A DNA stretch of 64,000 nucleotides from Aeromonas allosaccharophila (GTDB lineage: Bacteria > Pseudomonadota > Gammaproteobacteria > Enterobacterales > Aeromonadaceae): contig NZ_CDBR01000042.1 of the NCBI RefSeq assembly GCF_000819685.1, positions 62,001 through 126,000 of the forward strand. The letters run 5' to 3'. Position 1 is the stretch's first letter. The number at the start of each line of letters is the position of its first letter. Positions 7,229 through 15,559 of the stretch are shown piece by piece. The notes under the pieces were generated by a model. That model did no database searches and was not told where the DNA came from. It saw only the letters and a program-made list of their open reading frames with translations. The translations under genes were made by a program, and so were the position numbers.

Positions 7229-9763
7229 AAGGGCAAGCTGAAGGTCTTTCTCGGGGCCGCTCCCGGCGTGGGCAAGACCTACGCCATGCTGCAGGCGGTA
7301 CGGGAACAGGCCAAAGAGGAGGTCGACATACTGATCGGTGTGGTGGAGACCCACGGCCGGCAGGAGACACTGGCCCTGCTCGACAAGCTCGCCATCATGC
7401 CGCGCAAGATCCACATGCACCGCCAGCAACGGCTGGAGGAGATGGATCTCGACGGCCTGCTCGCCCGCAAACCGGCCATCGCCGTGGTGGACGAGCTGGC
7501 TCACAGCAATGCCCCCGGCAGCCGCCACGAGAAGCGCTGGCAGGATGTGGAGGAGCTGCTCAACGCCGGGATCGACGTCTACACCACCCTCAACGTGCAG
7601 CATCTGGAGAGCCTCAACGATCTGGTGTGGCAGCTGACCGGGGTCAGGGTGAAAGAGACCCTGCCCGATCAGGTGCTGCTGGAAGCCGACAGTCTGGTGC
7701 TGATCGACCTGCCTCCCAAGGAGCTGCTCGGCCGCCTCAAGGAGGGTAAGGTCTATGTACCCCATCAGGCCAAGGCTGCGCTGCAATCCTTCTTCTCCCT
7801 CAACAACCTCACCGCATTGCGGGAGCTGGCGATGCAGACCGCCGCCAGCCATGTGGAAGGCGATCTGCAACTGCAGTGGCAGGCAGCAGGCAAGACCACC
7901 TTGCCGCTGCGGGGCAAGCTAATGGTCTGCCTCGGCGATCAGCACGGCTCGGCGCTGGTGCGCTATGGCCACCGCTTTGCCCAGCGCCGCCAACTGCCTT
8001 GGCTGGTGGTGCATATCGACAGCAATGGCCGCCGCTCTGCCGATGTGGAGCAGGCGCTGGCGCTCGCCTCCCACCTCGGTGCCAAGGTGCTGACCCTCTC
8101 CAGTCCGGCGGTCGCCAACACCCTGCTGGAGACCGCCGAACAGCAGCAGGTCTCCCAGCTGCTGCTCGGCAAACCCCACAAGGCGCCATGGCGCCGCTCG
8201 CTGGTGCAACACCTGCTCAAGCAGGCACAAGGGCTCGAAATCACCCTGGTCGATACCGGGAAGCGCCAGCCCGGAGTGGGGATGCGCTCCGCAACGCCGA
8301 AGGATATCCACCACAGCCTGCTGGCGGTGGCCATCATGGGGATCACCTCGGCTGCCGCCTGGGGGCTCTCCTACTGGCTGCCGCCAGCCGCCCTGCCGCT
8401 GCTGTTCGTGCTGGGGGTGCTGGCGACCGCCCTCACCACCAGTCTGGTGCCCGCCACGCTGGCGGCGGTGCTGGGCTTTATCGCCCACAATCTGCTCTTT
8501 ACCGCCCCCTACTTCTCCCTGAGCGTCGCCAACCACAGCGACCTGCTCACCCTGTTCGTGCTGCTTATCGTCGGCATGACGGCGGGACGGCTCGCCTCCC
8601 GCCAGCGGCAACAGCTGATCGGTCTGCGCGAGACCCAGCTGCTGGGCAATGCCCTGCTCTCCCTCAGTCAGGGACTAGCCACCGCCAGCAGTCCGGAGGA
8701 AGTGCTCAGACAAGGTGCCCAGGCCATTTCGCTGGCGCTCGGCCAGCCGACTGTGGTGATCGACAAGGAGTTCAACGACCGGCTCGGCAACGAGAAGCAC
8801 AGACCGGGACAGACCGACAAGGCGGCCATCGACTGGTGTCTGGCCCAGAAACAGAGCGCTGGGGCCCACACCGCAACCCTCAATGCCGCTGAGGCGCAGT
8901 ATCACCACCTCAGCGACGATCTGGTGATCGGCATAACTCTGACCAATCCGCTCTCCTCCTCCGCCGAGCACCAACTGCAGGCACTGCTCACCGACATTCG
9001 CGCCGCACTGGCCCGGATCGACCTCAACGAACGGCTGGCCGACAGCCAGTTGCAGGCGGAGACCGACCGGATGCGGGCCGCCCTGCTCTCTTCGGTCTCC
9101 CACGATTTGAAAACCCCGCTGGCGACCATCATGGGGGCTGGCAGTACCCTGCTGGAATATGGTGACCGGATCCCCGCCGAAGACCGTGACGAACTGCTCC
9201 ACTCGGTGCAGGAGGAGGCTCGCCGCCTGCACAGCTATGTGCAGAATCTGCTGGATATGACCCGCATCGGTTCCCCTGACTTCCAGCTGAAACGGGACTG
9301 GGTCGATCTGGCGGATCTGGTGGAGAGCGCCCGCAAGCGACTCGACTCCTCCTGGCGCCAGCACAAGCTGCTGGTCCATTTCGATCAGCATGTGCCCCAG
9401 CTCTATGTGCACGGCGCCCTGATCGAGCAGGTACTGGTCAATATTCTCGACAACGCCTCCCGCTACTCGCCGGCAGGCACCCCCATCGAGTTCAAGGTGA
9501 TGCTGGCCGAGCCCGATCTCATCATCGACATCATCGATATCGGGGTCGGTATCGCCGAGTCGGATCGGGAGAAGATCTTCAACCTCTTCTACACCCAGCC
9601 GGTGGGCGATTGCGGCAGCCGTGGCACCGGGCTTGGCCTCGCCATTTCCCGCGCTATGATAGAGGCCCACGGCGGCAAGATTTGGGCCTTCTCCGGCCCC
9701 AATGGCAACGGAACCTGCATGCGCATCTCCCTGCCGCTCGCCCTCAATTCACCGGAGGTCTGA
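7175..9763 (+). CDS. kdpD: Osmosensitive K+ channel histidine kinase KdpD
   Basis: An 862-residue sensor kinase (E. coli 894). Domains in order: N-terminal KdpD domain with Walker A GAAPGVGKT and the Walker B-like VVDELAHSN; a universal-stress-protein-like domain (about 235-360); four membrane spans (about 385-480); a GAF-like region; then the kinase with His643 in SSVSHDLKTPLA, N box NILDNASRYS and G boxes DIGVGIAE and GTGLGLAIS. It phosphorylates KdpE when K+ is scarce. I prefer the ATG at 7175 over 7169 because GGAG (7164-7167) is then 7 bases away. The stop overlaps a short downstream ORF (TGATG). Confidence 0.96.
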   Translation: MRDEARADALLASLEQEHKGKLKVFLGAAPGVGKTYAMLQAVREQAKEEVDILIGVVETHGRQETLALLDKLAIMPRKIHMHRQQRLEEMDLDGLLARKPAIAVVDELAHSNAPGSRHEKRWQDVEELLNAGIDVYTTLNVQHLESLNDLVWQLTGVRVKETLPDQVLLEADSLVLIDLPPKELLGRLKEGKVYVPHQAKAALQSFFSLNNLTALRELAMQTAASHVEGDLQLQWQAAGKTTLPLRGKLMVCLGDQHGSALVRYGHRFAQRRQLPWLVVHIDSNGRRSADVEQALALASHLGAKVLTLSSPAVANTLLETAEQQQVSQLLLGKPHKAPWRRSLVQHLLKQAQGLEITLVDTGKRQPGVGMRSATPKDIHHSLLAVAIMGITSAAAWGLSYWLPPAALPLLFVLGVLATALTTSLVPATLAAVLGFIAHNLLFTAPYFSLSVANHSDLLTLFVLLIVGMTAGRLASRQRQQLIGLRETQLLGNALLSLSQGLATASSPEEVLRQGAQAISLALGQPTVVIDKEFNDRLGNEKHRPGQTDKAAIDWCLAQKQSAGAHTATLNAAEAQYHHLSDDLVIGITLTNPLSSSAEHQLQALLTDIRAALARIDLNERLADSQLQAETDRMRAALLSSVSHDLKTPLATIMGAGSTLLEYGDRIPAEDRDELLHSVQEEARRLHSYVQNLLDMTRIGSPDFQLKRDWVDLADLVESARKRLDSSWRQHKLLVHFDQHVPQLYVHGALIEQVLVNILDNASRYSPAGTPIEFKVMLAEPDLIIDIIDIGVGIAESDREKIFNLFYTQPVGDCGSRGTGLGLAISRAMIEAHGGKIWAFSGPNGNGTCMRISLPLALNSPEV

Positions 9764-9843
9764 TGGCTGACCGCCAGATCGGGTCAATCAGCCCCTCCCA
9801 CCATTCGCCTCTGGAGGTTCGATGGCGCACATTCTGGTCATAG
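9763..9843 (+). CDS. 26-residue ORF bridging kdpD and kdpE
   Basis: The ATG overlaps the kdpD stop (TGATG) and has GGAGG four bases upstream. The ORF runs through the kdpE ribosome site and ends 21 bases inside kdpE in another frame. The start regions of this ORF and kdpE share GGAGGT-N2-GATGGC at a 59-bp offset. It is probably a translational-coupling ORF or an eroded duplicate of the kdpE start; no function is recognised. Confidence 0.35.
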   Translation: MADRQIGSISPSHHSPLEVRWRTFWS

Positions 9844-10505
9844 ATGATGAAGCGGCGATCCGTCGCTTTCTGCGGATCAGCCTGATTGCCGAGGGGCATC
9901 AGGTGAGTGAGGCGGTGGGGGTCAATGAAGGGCTGGAGCTGTATCGCCACCTCAATCCCGATCTGGTGATTCTCGATCTCGGCCTGCCGGATGGCGATGG
10001 CATTCAGGTGTTGCAGGCCATTCGCGAACACCACCCCAACCCGGTGCTGGTGCTATCGGCCCGCGACTCGGAGCAGGAGAAGGTGCGGCTGCTGGATGCC
10101 GGAGCCAACGACTACATGAGCAAGCCGTTCGGCATCGGCGAGATGATGGCCCGTATCCGTGTGCTCTTGCGCCAGCGGGCTGGCGTCAGCAGCGGCGAGC
10201 GGCGCCACTTCCCCCAGTGTGGCCTGACGCTGGATATCAGCAGCCACAAGGTGACCATGAAAGAGGAGGAGATCCCCCTCTCCCGCAAGGAGTTCGCCCT
10301 GCTGCAGGCGCTGGTGTGCCACCCCGGCAAGCTGGTGATGCAGACCCAGCTGCTCAACGACATCTGGGGGCCGAGCCACAAGGAGGACACCCACTACCTG
10401 CGCATCGTCATCGCCAGCCTGCGCAAAAAGCTCGGGGATAACCCCCAGCAACCAGCACTTATCGAGACCGAATCCGGTATCGGCTACCGCTTTATCGGCA
10501 ACTGA
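9822..10505 (+). CDS. kdpE: OmpR-family response regulator KdpE
   Basis: A 227-residue response regulator. The receiver domain has the acidic pair at the start (VIDDE), phospho-acceptor Asp52 in VILDLGLPDGDG and the conserved Lys in YMSKPFG. The C-terminal winged helix has PLSRKEFALLQALV and THYLRIVIASLRKKLGDNP. It is phosphorylated by KdpD and activates kdpFABC, presumably through the phased repeats at 2409-2470. The start has GGAGG at 9813-9817. Immediately after the stop is a parS site. Confidence 0.96.
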   Translation: MAHILVIDDEAAIRRFLRISLIAEGHQVSEAVGVNEGLELYRHLNPDLVILDLGLPDGDGIQVLQAIREHHPNPVLVLSARDSEQEKVRLLDAGANDYMSKPFGIGEMMARIRVLLRQRAGVSSGERRHFPQCGLTLDISSHKVTMKEEEIPLSRKEFALLQALVCHPGKLVMQTQLLNDIWGPSHKEDTHYLRIVIASLRKKLGDNPQQPALIETESGIGYRFIGN

Positions 10506-10521
10506 TGTTTCACGTGGAACG
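10506..10521. other. parS site 1 (ParB binding)
   Basis: TGTTTCACGTGGAACG matches the widely conserved bacterial parS 16-mer with one or two deviations from perfect symmetry. It abuts the kdpE stop and supplies the last codons of the convergent MFS gene. ParA and ParB genes are in the same window. Confidence 0.85.
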
Positions 10522-11637
10522 GTGCCCGCTGCACAGCAGCGCCAACAGACCGCAGCCACTGAGCAACAGGCCGAGATCCTGCAATCCGGCCGCCACCGCC
10601 AACCCCAGACTAAGCAGCAGGTAGTAGCCAAGCCCGAACAGGGCGCCAGCACTACCCGCTACCTCGCGATAAGCCAACAGCGCCTGACTCAGCACATTGG
10701 GGATCGCCAGCCCGAAAGCCACCACCACGCCCATCATGGGCAACAGGAACCAGAGGCTGGACTGACTCGCCCAAACCAGCAGTCCGGCGACCAGCGCCAG
10801 AACGCAAGCCAGTCTGATCAGAGAGGATGGCAGCCACCCCCTCCCCAGCAGATGCTTGTTAAGCAGGCTGCCGAGCAGAGTCGCCAGCGCCAGCAAGATC
10901 CCCGAGTAACCAAACTCGCCGGTACTCAATCCCAGCCCGGCAAACAGGAATGGGGCCAGACTGTAGTAACCAAACAGCATGGTGTTGAACAGGGCGACCA
11001 GCATGGCACTGCGCCAGAGCCCACCATCTTTTATCATGCGGCACGCCAGCGGCCAGAGTGCGACTCGCAAGGTGGTGGCCGGACGGGTTTCCGGCAGTTG
11101 CCAGCAGGCCACCAGCAGCAAGAGAGCCGCCAGTATCAGCAGACCGCTGAACACCCCGAGATAGCCGAACCCGCTCGCCAGCTGGCCGCCACTCACCAGC
11201 CCCAGCACCGGGCTCAGGGAGAGTGCAATGCCCATCACCGAGAAGACCCGCGCCAGATCGCTACCCTGATAGCTGTCGCGCAGCATGGTCTGGGTCACTA
11301 CGGAGCCCACGGCGGCGCCAAAGGCCGAGATGACCCTGGCCAGCAGCAGGGTCTCAAACTGATTGGCCAGCAGTGCCAGCAAGGTGCCGACGCCATAGGT
11401 GAGCAACCCCGCCAGCATGGCGGCGCGCCGCCCGATCAGATCGCAGAGCCGTCCCCAGCAGACCACGCCCACCGCAAACGCCAGAAAATAGACCGACAGG
11501 GTCTGGGATGCCTGCCCTTCGCTCACCCGAAACTGACTGGCGATGTGGGTCAGTACCGGGCTGTAGATGGTCTCCACAATCTGGGGAAACATCATCAATC
11601 CCACCACCAGCCAGAGCGGTGGCAACTTGTTGTTCAT
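10510..11637 (-). CDS. MFS drug-efflux transporter, Bcr/CflA-like
   Basis: A 375-residue protein with about 12 hydrophobic spans. The early part (QIVETIYSPVLTHIASQF, then WGRLCDLIGRRAAMLAG, the MFS motif A region) and TQTMLRDSYQGSDLARVFS resemble Bcr/CflA multidrug exporters, proton-coupled antiporters of the inner membrane. A ribosome site (AGGAGG) precedes the ATG. It is divergent from an AraC-type regulator 92 bases away, the usual arrangement of an exporter and its local controller, as in E. coli NimT/NimR. The last codons lie within parS site 1. Substrate unknown. Confidence 0.85.
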   Translation of the reverse strand: MNNKLPPLWLVVGLMMFPQIVETIYSPVLTHIASQFRVSEGQASQTLSVYFLAFAVGVVCWGRLCDLIGRRAAMLAGLLTYGVGTLLALLANQFETLLLARVISAFGAAVGSVVTQTMLRDSYQGSDLARVFSVMGIALSLSPVLGLVSGGQLASGFGYLGVFSGLLILAALLLLVACWQLPETRPATTLRVALWPLACRMIKDGGLWRSAMLVALFNTMLFGYYSLAPFLFAGLGLSTGEFGYSGILLALATLLGSLLNKHLLGRGWLPSSLIRLACVLALVAGLLVWASQSSLWFLLPMMGVVVAFGLAIPNVLSQALLAYREVAGSAGALFGLGYYLLLSLGLAVAAGLQDLGLLLSGCGLLALLCSGHRST

Positions 11638-11729
11638 GACAAACCTCCTTCACAAGAGGTCGCCATTCTAGAGAGATGCCGTTTGTCTGATTACAATAAG
11701 CAGGACTATAAACATCAAAAATCGGACAT

Positions 11730-12554
11730 ATGGCCTTTATTCTTCCCGATCACCCTTTTGACCCCGACCAGCTGACCGGCAGCGTGATCGGCATTGCCTC
11801 CGCGCTCGGCTGGCACGACTCTGGCCTGCATCAGCATCAGCGCCATCAGCTGCTGTTCGCCCAATCCGGCTGCATGACCATGGAGCTGGAAGGTCGGGTC
11901 TGCCTGCTGCCGCCAACCCGTGCGGCCTGGCTGCCAGCGGGCACTGCCCATCGGGTACTGATGCGTGGTGTCGTCGCCTACCGCTCCCTCTACTTCCAGC
12001 CGCACCCCGAGTTGCCCGCCACGGTGGAGGTGCTGGCGGTCAATCCGCTGCTGCACGAACTGATTGAACGGATGGCGCTCTGGCCGTGGGACAAGCCGCA
12101 AGAGCAGCAGCAGCGAACGGTGGCGCTGTTTATCGAGGAGTTGGGGCTGGCGCCGCGGGAGTCGTGGCAGTTGCCGCTGCCGACCGATCCCAGACTGGGC
12201 GACTGGCTACAGCAGTTGAAACGGGGGAATGCCCTGCCTGATCGGCTCAACCGGCTGGCCGAACGGGTGGGTGCCAGTGACAAGACCATTGGCCGCATCT
12301 TCATGCGGGAGACCGGCATGAGCTATCAGGCGTGGCGTCAGCAGTGGCGGCTGTTGCGCGCCATGGAGTTGCTGGCAGAAAGCGAACCCATCAGCCGGAT
12401 TGCCGCTGCGCTGGAGTTCTCCAGCGACAGCGCCTTCATCAGCTTCTTCAAACAACATACGGGGCAGACTCCCTTACGCTATCTCAGCTCTCGGGGTGAG
12501 TCGCCACTGCCTGACTCGCCTCCACCACCAGGGTATCCAGCGCCAGCGGCTTAA
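11730..12554 (+). CDS. AraC-family transcriptional regulator
   Basis: A 274-residue regulator with an N-terminal cupin sensing domain (HQHQRHQLLFAQSG, then WLPAGTAHRV) and a C-terminal double helix-turn-helix (RLAERVGASDKTIGRIFMRETGMSYQAWRQQWRLLRAMELL; ISRIAAALEFSSDSAFISFFKQHTGQTPLRY). It is of the short-cupin type seen in NimR. The position divergent from an MFS exporter suggests it controls that gene. The Pro-rich C-terminal tail overlaps a small minus-strand gene by 71 bases. Confidence 0.88.
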   Translation: MAFILPDHPFDPDQLTGSVIGIASALGWHDSGLHQHQRHQLLFAQSGCMTMELEGRVCLLPPTRAAWLPAGTAHRVLMRGVVAYRSLYFQPHPELPATVEVLAVNPLLHELIERMALWPWDKPQEQQQRTVALFIEELGLAPRESWQLPLPTDPRLGDWLQQLKRGNALPDRLNRLAERVGASDKTIGRIFMRETGMSYQAWRQQWRLLRAMELLAESEPISRIAAALEFSSDSAFISFFKQHTGQTPLRYLSSRGESPLPDSPPPPGYPAPAA

Positions 12555-12717
12555 GGTTGTGCAGCGCATCCTGCACCACGACATGGGATGCCTGCTGCAG
12601 CTCGCTCTGCACATCCTGCTCCAGCCGGGCACTCTCCAGCTCGGGTCGCGGGTTCTCGTTGGCCATCACGTTCAGGCTCAGGGCACTCACAATCAGGGTG
12701 GCGATCAGGCTTTTCAT
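12484..12717 (-). CDS. Small exported protein, function unknown
   Basis: A 77-residue protein with a clear Sec signal peptide (MKSLIATLIVSALSLNVMA, likely cut before NENPRP) followed by a Glu/Gln/Leu/Val-rich, probably helical, mature part of about 58 residues. No family recognised. Its 3' end overlaps the convergent AraC-type gene. The lysine-leading signal peptide and a GGAGCAAACCAG run before the ATG support it as real. Confidence 0.55.
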   Translation of the reverse strand: MKSLIATLIVSALSLNVMANENPRPELESARLEQDVQSELQQASHVVVQDALHNLKPLALDTLVVEASQAVATHPES

Positions 12718-12912
12718 CTGGTTTGCTCCGGTATGGTTGAGATAACCAGTTAGCTATTCCAATAGTTGTGCCAATCTTCGCGCAATTCATAACATGATGA
12801 TTTTGTTTAAATTAACTATATTGCGACAGCAAAAAGAGTCGCAAAATGCATCCCTCCAGGTCATTTTTAAACCAACAGTTGGTGCTTTTAACCACGCTTG
12901 ATTTTTGCACCA

Positions 12913-12928
12913 TGTTCCACGTGGAACG
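12913..12928. other. parS site 2 (ParB binding)
   Basis: TGTTCCACGTGGAACG, one base from the perfect 16-bp palindrome. It lies in the otherwise featureless AT-rich gap 12718-13009 upstream of avtA. Confidence 0.9.
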
Positions 12929-13009
12929 TCCCATCTTTTTGATCGACACCCGCTTTTAAACTGAGCTATGGTGCTACATCTTCGTAACTGACTCTGGATC
13001 TGTCACCGA

Positions 13010-14260
13010 ATGGAATTTTCCTTGTTCGGCGAGAAGTTCACTCGCCACGCCGGTATTACCCAACTCATGGATGACCTCAATCAGGGGCTGACCAATCCGG
13101 ACGCCATCATGCTGGGTGGCGGCAATCCGGCCCCGATCCCCGCCATGCTGGAACGCTTTCAGGCCGAGGCCAAGAGCCTGCTCGACAACGGCGAGCTGGT
13201 CAAAGCGATGGCCAACTACGATGGCCCGCAGGGCAAAGACAGGTTCACCAGGGCGCTGGCCGCCCTGCTCAGCAAAGAGCTGGGGTGGGATATTTCGGCA
13301 CGCAATATCGCCCTGACCAACGGCAGCCAGAATGCCTTCTTCTACCTGTTCAACCTGCTGGCCGGTGAGTTTGCCGATGGCCGCAAGAAGAAGGTGCTGT
13401 TCCCGCTCGCTCCCGAGTACATCGGCTATGCCGACTCGGCGCTGGCCGACGACTACTTCGTGGCCTACAAGCCCACCATCGAGAAGCTGCCCGATGGCCA
13501 GTTCAAGTACCACGTGGATTTCGAGAGCCTGCAGGTGGGTGACGACATCGGGGTGATCTGCGTCTCCCGCCCGACCAACCCGACCGGCAACGTGCTGACC
13601 GACGAAGAGATAGAACACCTCGATCAGATCGCCCGCGACAAGGGGATCCCGCTGCTGATCGACAACGCCTACGGTGTGCCCTTTCCCGGCATCATCTTCA
13701 GCGAGGCCAAGCCGTTCTGGAATGCCAACACCATCCTTTGCATGAGCCTCTCCAAGCTGGGATTGCCGGGCACCCGCTGCGGCATCGTCATCGCCGACGA
13801 GAAGATCATCCAGGCCATCACCAACCTGAGCGGCATCATCAATCTGGCACCGGGCAGTCTGGGCCCCGCCATCACCATCCCGATGATCGAGAGCGGCGAT
13901 ATCATCACTCTCAGCGAACAGGTGGTGAAACCCTTCTATCAGCAAAAAGCCGAGCTGGCGGTACAACTGCTGCGCGAGGCGATCCCCGACCCGCGCTTCC
14001 ATATTCACAAGCCGGAAGGCGCCCTCTTCCTCTGGCTCTGGTTCGAAGACTTGCCGATCCACTGTCAGGAACTGTACGAGCGACTGAAAGCGAAGAACCT
14101 GCTGATCGTGCCGGGTCACTACTTCTTCCCCGGCATCGATGACCCGGAATGGCGTCACAGTCAGGAGTGCATCCGCCTCAACTACTCCCAGAGCGAGGAG
14201 CTGGTGCGCCGCGGTATCGCCATTCTGGCGGACGAAATCAACCGCCTCTACGCCAGCTAA
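13010..14260 (+). CDS. avtA: Valine-pyruvate aminotransferase AvtA
   Basis: A 416-residue fold-type I PLP enzyme (E. coli 417). Visible are the N-terminal KFTRHAGITQLMDDL, the substrate loop LGGGNPAPIP, RPTNPTGNVL, LIDNAYGVPFP (PLP-ring Asp) and SLSKLGLPGTRCG with the Schiff-base Lys. It transfers the amino group between alanine/pyruvate and valine/2-ketoisovalerate in the cytoplasm. It stands alone, with parS upstream and a terminator downstream. From memory, avtA next to a small heat-shock gene near gyrB is also found in Vibrio cholerae. Confidence 0.95.
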   Translation: MEFSLFGEKFTRHAGITQLMDDLNQGLTNPDAIMLGGGNPAPIPAMLERFQAEAKSLLDNGELVKAMANYDGPQGKDRFTRALAALLSKELGWDISARNIALTNGSQNAFFYLFNLLAGEFADGRKKKVLFPLAPEYIGYADSALADDYFVAYKPTIEKLPDGQFKYHVDFESLQVGDDIGVICVSRPTNPTGNVLTDEEIEHLDQIARDKGIPLLIDNAYGVPFPGIIFSEAKPFWNANTILCMSLSKLGLPGTRCGIVIADEKIIQAITNLSGIINLAPGSLGPAITIPMIESGDIITLSEQVVKPFYQQKAELAVQLLREAIPDPRFHIHKPEGALFLWLWFEDLPIHCQELYERLKAKNLLIVPGHYFFPGIDDPEWRHSQECIRLNYSQSEELVRRGIAILADEINRLYAS

Positions 14261-14284
14261 TCCAGTTCGGCGATGCAAAAACAG

Positions 14285-14316
14285 AAAGGCCTGCAGATGC
14301 AGGCCTTTGTTGTTTA
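14285..14316. terminator. Bidirectional terminator between avtA and small heat-shock gene
   Basis: Stem AAAGGCCTGC (14285-14294), loop AGAT, GCAGGCCTTT (14299-14308), then a T-rich run on the plus strand; the A-rich left flank serves the minus strand. Confidence 0.85.
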
Positions 14317-14332
14317 TCGCGATCCGGTTTGC

Positions 14333-14773
14333 TTAACCGGGCAACGCCAGCTGGTCGGGTTTACCGATGGGAATGGCGCGGGGCTTGAGCGCCTCCGGCA
14401 GTTCGCGGGCCAGGTCGATGGTCAGCAGACCATGCTCCAGCTTGGCGCCCTGCACTTCCACGTGCTGGCTCAGCTTGAAGGCCAGCTCGAAGTCACGCTC
14501 GGCAATCCCCTGATGGAGGAACTGACGCTCACCGGCCGCAGCCCCTTTGCGCCCCTTCACCTTAAGGGTGCCGTTTTCGGTCTCCAGCTCCAGCTCTTCG
14601 CGCTCGAAGCCAGCCACGGCGACCGTGATGCGATAGCCATCCTGATCGCGCTTTTCAATGTTGTACGGGGGGTAAGCGGCGGTCTTCTGCTCGAACAGAC
14701 CTTCCAGCTCACGGGCCATCCGCTCGAAGCCGACGGCATTGGAATAGAGATGAGAAAAATCGAGGTTACGCAT
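14333..14773 (-). CDS. Small heat-shock protein (IbpA/IbpB family), second copy
   Basis: A 146-residue Hsp20 with the IbpA/B start (MRNLDFSHLYSNAVGFERM), the alpha-crystallin block YPPYNIEKRDQDGYRITVAVAGF, the family QGIAERDFELAFKLSQHVEV and a C-terminal tail with the I-x-I-type anchor (AIPIGKP). It holds unfolding proteins for refolding by the DnaK/ClpB systems. It lies 92 bases downstream of the ibpA-like gene on the same strand, so the two are probably co-transcribed, as ibpAB. A ROSE-like hairpin covers its own ribosome site. Confidence 0.9.
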   Translation of the reverse strand: MRNLDFSHLYSNAVGFERMARELEGLFEQKTAAYPPYNIEKRDQDGYRITVAVAGFEREELELETENGTLKVKGRKGAAAGERQFLHQGIAERDFELAFKLSQHVEVQGAKLEHGLLTIDLARELPEALKPRAIPIGKPDQLALPG

Positions 14774-14776
14774 AAT

Positions 14777-14800
14777 CCTATCCTTCTAATAAGCAACAGG
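14777..14800 (-). promoter_or_regulatory. ROSE-like RNA thermometer at the second small heat-shock gene
   Basis: On the minus strand CCTGTTGCTT can pair with AAGGATAGG across the loop ATTAG, leaving one bulged G opposite the ribosome site AAGGA. A bulged G in a U-U-G-C-U strand against AGGA is the hallmark of ROSE thermometers of ibp genes. Melting at heat shock would free the ribosome site just before the ATG at 14773. Confidence 0.7.
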
Positions 14801-14865
14801 TTCAACTCTCCACAGGCCCGTCATCGGCACCCGGGAAATTTTAAAATCGCAGTGAATTCAGGCTA

Positions 14866-15279
14866 TCAGCCGTTGATCTCAATCTTGCGCGGCTTCATCG
14901 CCTCGGGCACTTCACGCACCAGTTCGATGTGCAGCAAGCCGTTTTTCAGGTCGGCCCCTTTCACCCGCACATAGTCGGCCAGCTGGAAGCGGCGCTCGAA
15001 ACCACGCTCGGCGATCCCCTGATAGAGATAGTTGCGCTCGGTATCGGCCTGCTTGTTGCCCTTCACCGTCAGCAGATTTTCCTGGAAGCTCAGCTCCAGC
15101 TCTTCCTGGGTAAAGCCCGCCACCGCCATGCTGATGCGGTAGTCGTTGTCACCCAGCTGCTCGATGTTGTAGGGGGGATAACCGGCATTGCCATTGCTGG
15201 CCGCAGATTCGATGAGATTGGCCAGACGATCGAAACCGATGGCAGAACGATAGAGCGGAGAAAAGTCGATAGAACGCAT
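14866..15279 (-). CDS. ibpA: Small heat-shock protein IbpA
   Basis: A 137-residue Hsp20, the exact length of E. coli IbpA. The start ([19 protein letters not shown]), [46 protein letters not shown] and the C-terminal IEING anchor all fit. It is a cytoplasmic holdase. Upstream are a sigma-32-type promoter (15376-15403) and a ROSE-like hairpin over the ribosome site (15284-15304), so both transcription and translation look heat-controlled. Confidence 0.95.
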   Translation of the reverse strand: MRSIDFSPLYRSAIGFDRLANLIESAASNGNAGYPPYNIEQLGDNDYRISMAVAGFTQEELELSFQENLLTVKGNKQADTERNYLYQGIAERGFERRFQLADYVRVKGADLKNGLLHIELVREVPEAMKPRKIEING

Positions 15280-15283
15280 AGTA

Positions 15284-15304
15284 TTACCCTCTTGTGAGCG
15301 ATAA
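15284..15304 (-). promoter_or_regulatory. ROSE-like RNA thermometer at ibpA
   Basis: On the minus strand TTATC-G-CTC pairs with GAGGGTAA across the loop ACAA, with the G bulged opposite the ribosome site GAGGG. The element ends four bases before the ibpA ATG. It is weaker than a classical ROSE and the upstream hairpins of the leader were not folded. Confidence 0.6.
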
Positions 15305-15375
15305 CGGATTATTTTCCCTCCTGATGGACGGGCGCCTGGTCGAAACCTCTGTCGAGCGTTCCGGCCTTGTTACCT

Positions 15376-15403
15376 ATATAGGGGCTCACTTTTTCCTTTC
15401 AAG
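15376..15403 (-). promoter_or_regulatory. Sigma-32 (heat-shock) promoter of ibpA
   Basis: Read on the minus strand: CTTGAAA (15403-15397), 12 bases, CCCCTATAT (15384-15376). This is very close to the sigma-32 consensus CTTGAAA/CCCCATnT. It predicts a leader of about 90 bases before the ibpA ATG. The rest of 15305-15560 shows no gene. Confidence 0.8.
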
Positions 15404-15559
15404 GGGATTTTTTCAAATTTTTTAAATGGCCGCGCCGACCTTTGGCACATCAATCTGTTGGCCCGATTGTGATGATAATCGACCCGTGGGCCACTGATGG
15501 CAACTCGCTCCGCCCCCCATAATGGGTTGCATATCCACCAGCCAACATGGAACCACCCC

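Noticed and set aside
10522-11775. 417-residue plus-strand ORF across the MFS gene
   Set aside because: Gln/His/Arg-rich shadow frame of the minus-strand transporter; it also runs into the AraC-type gene start.
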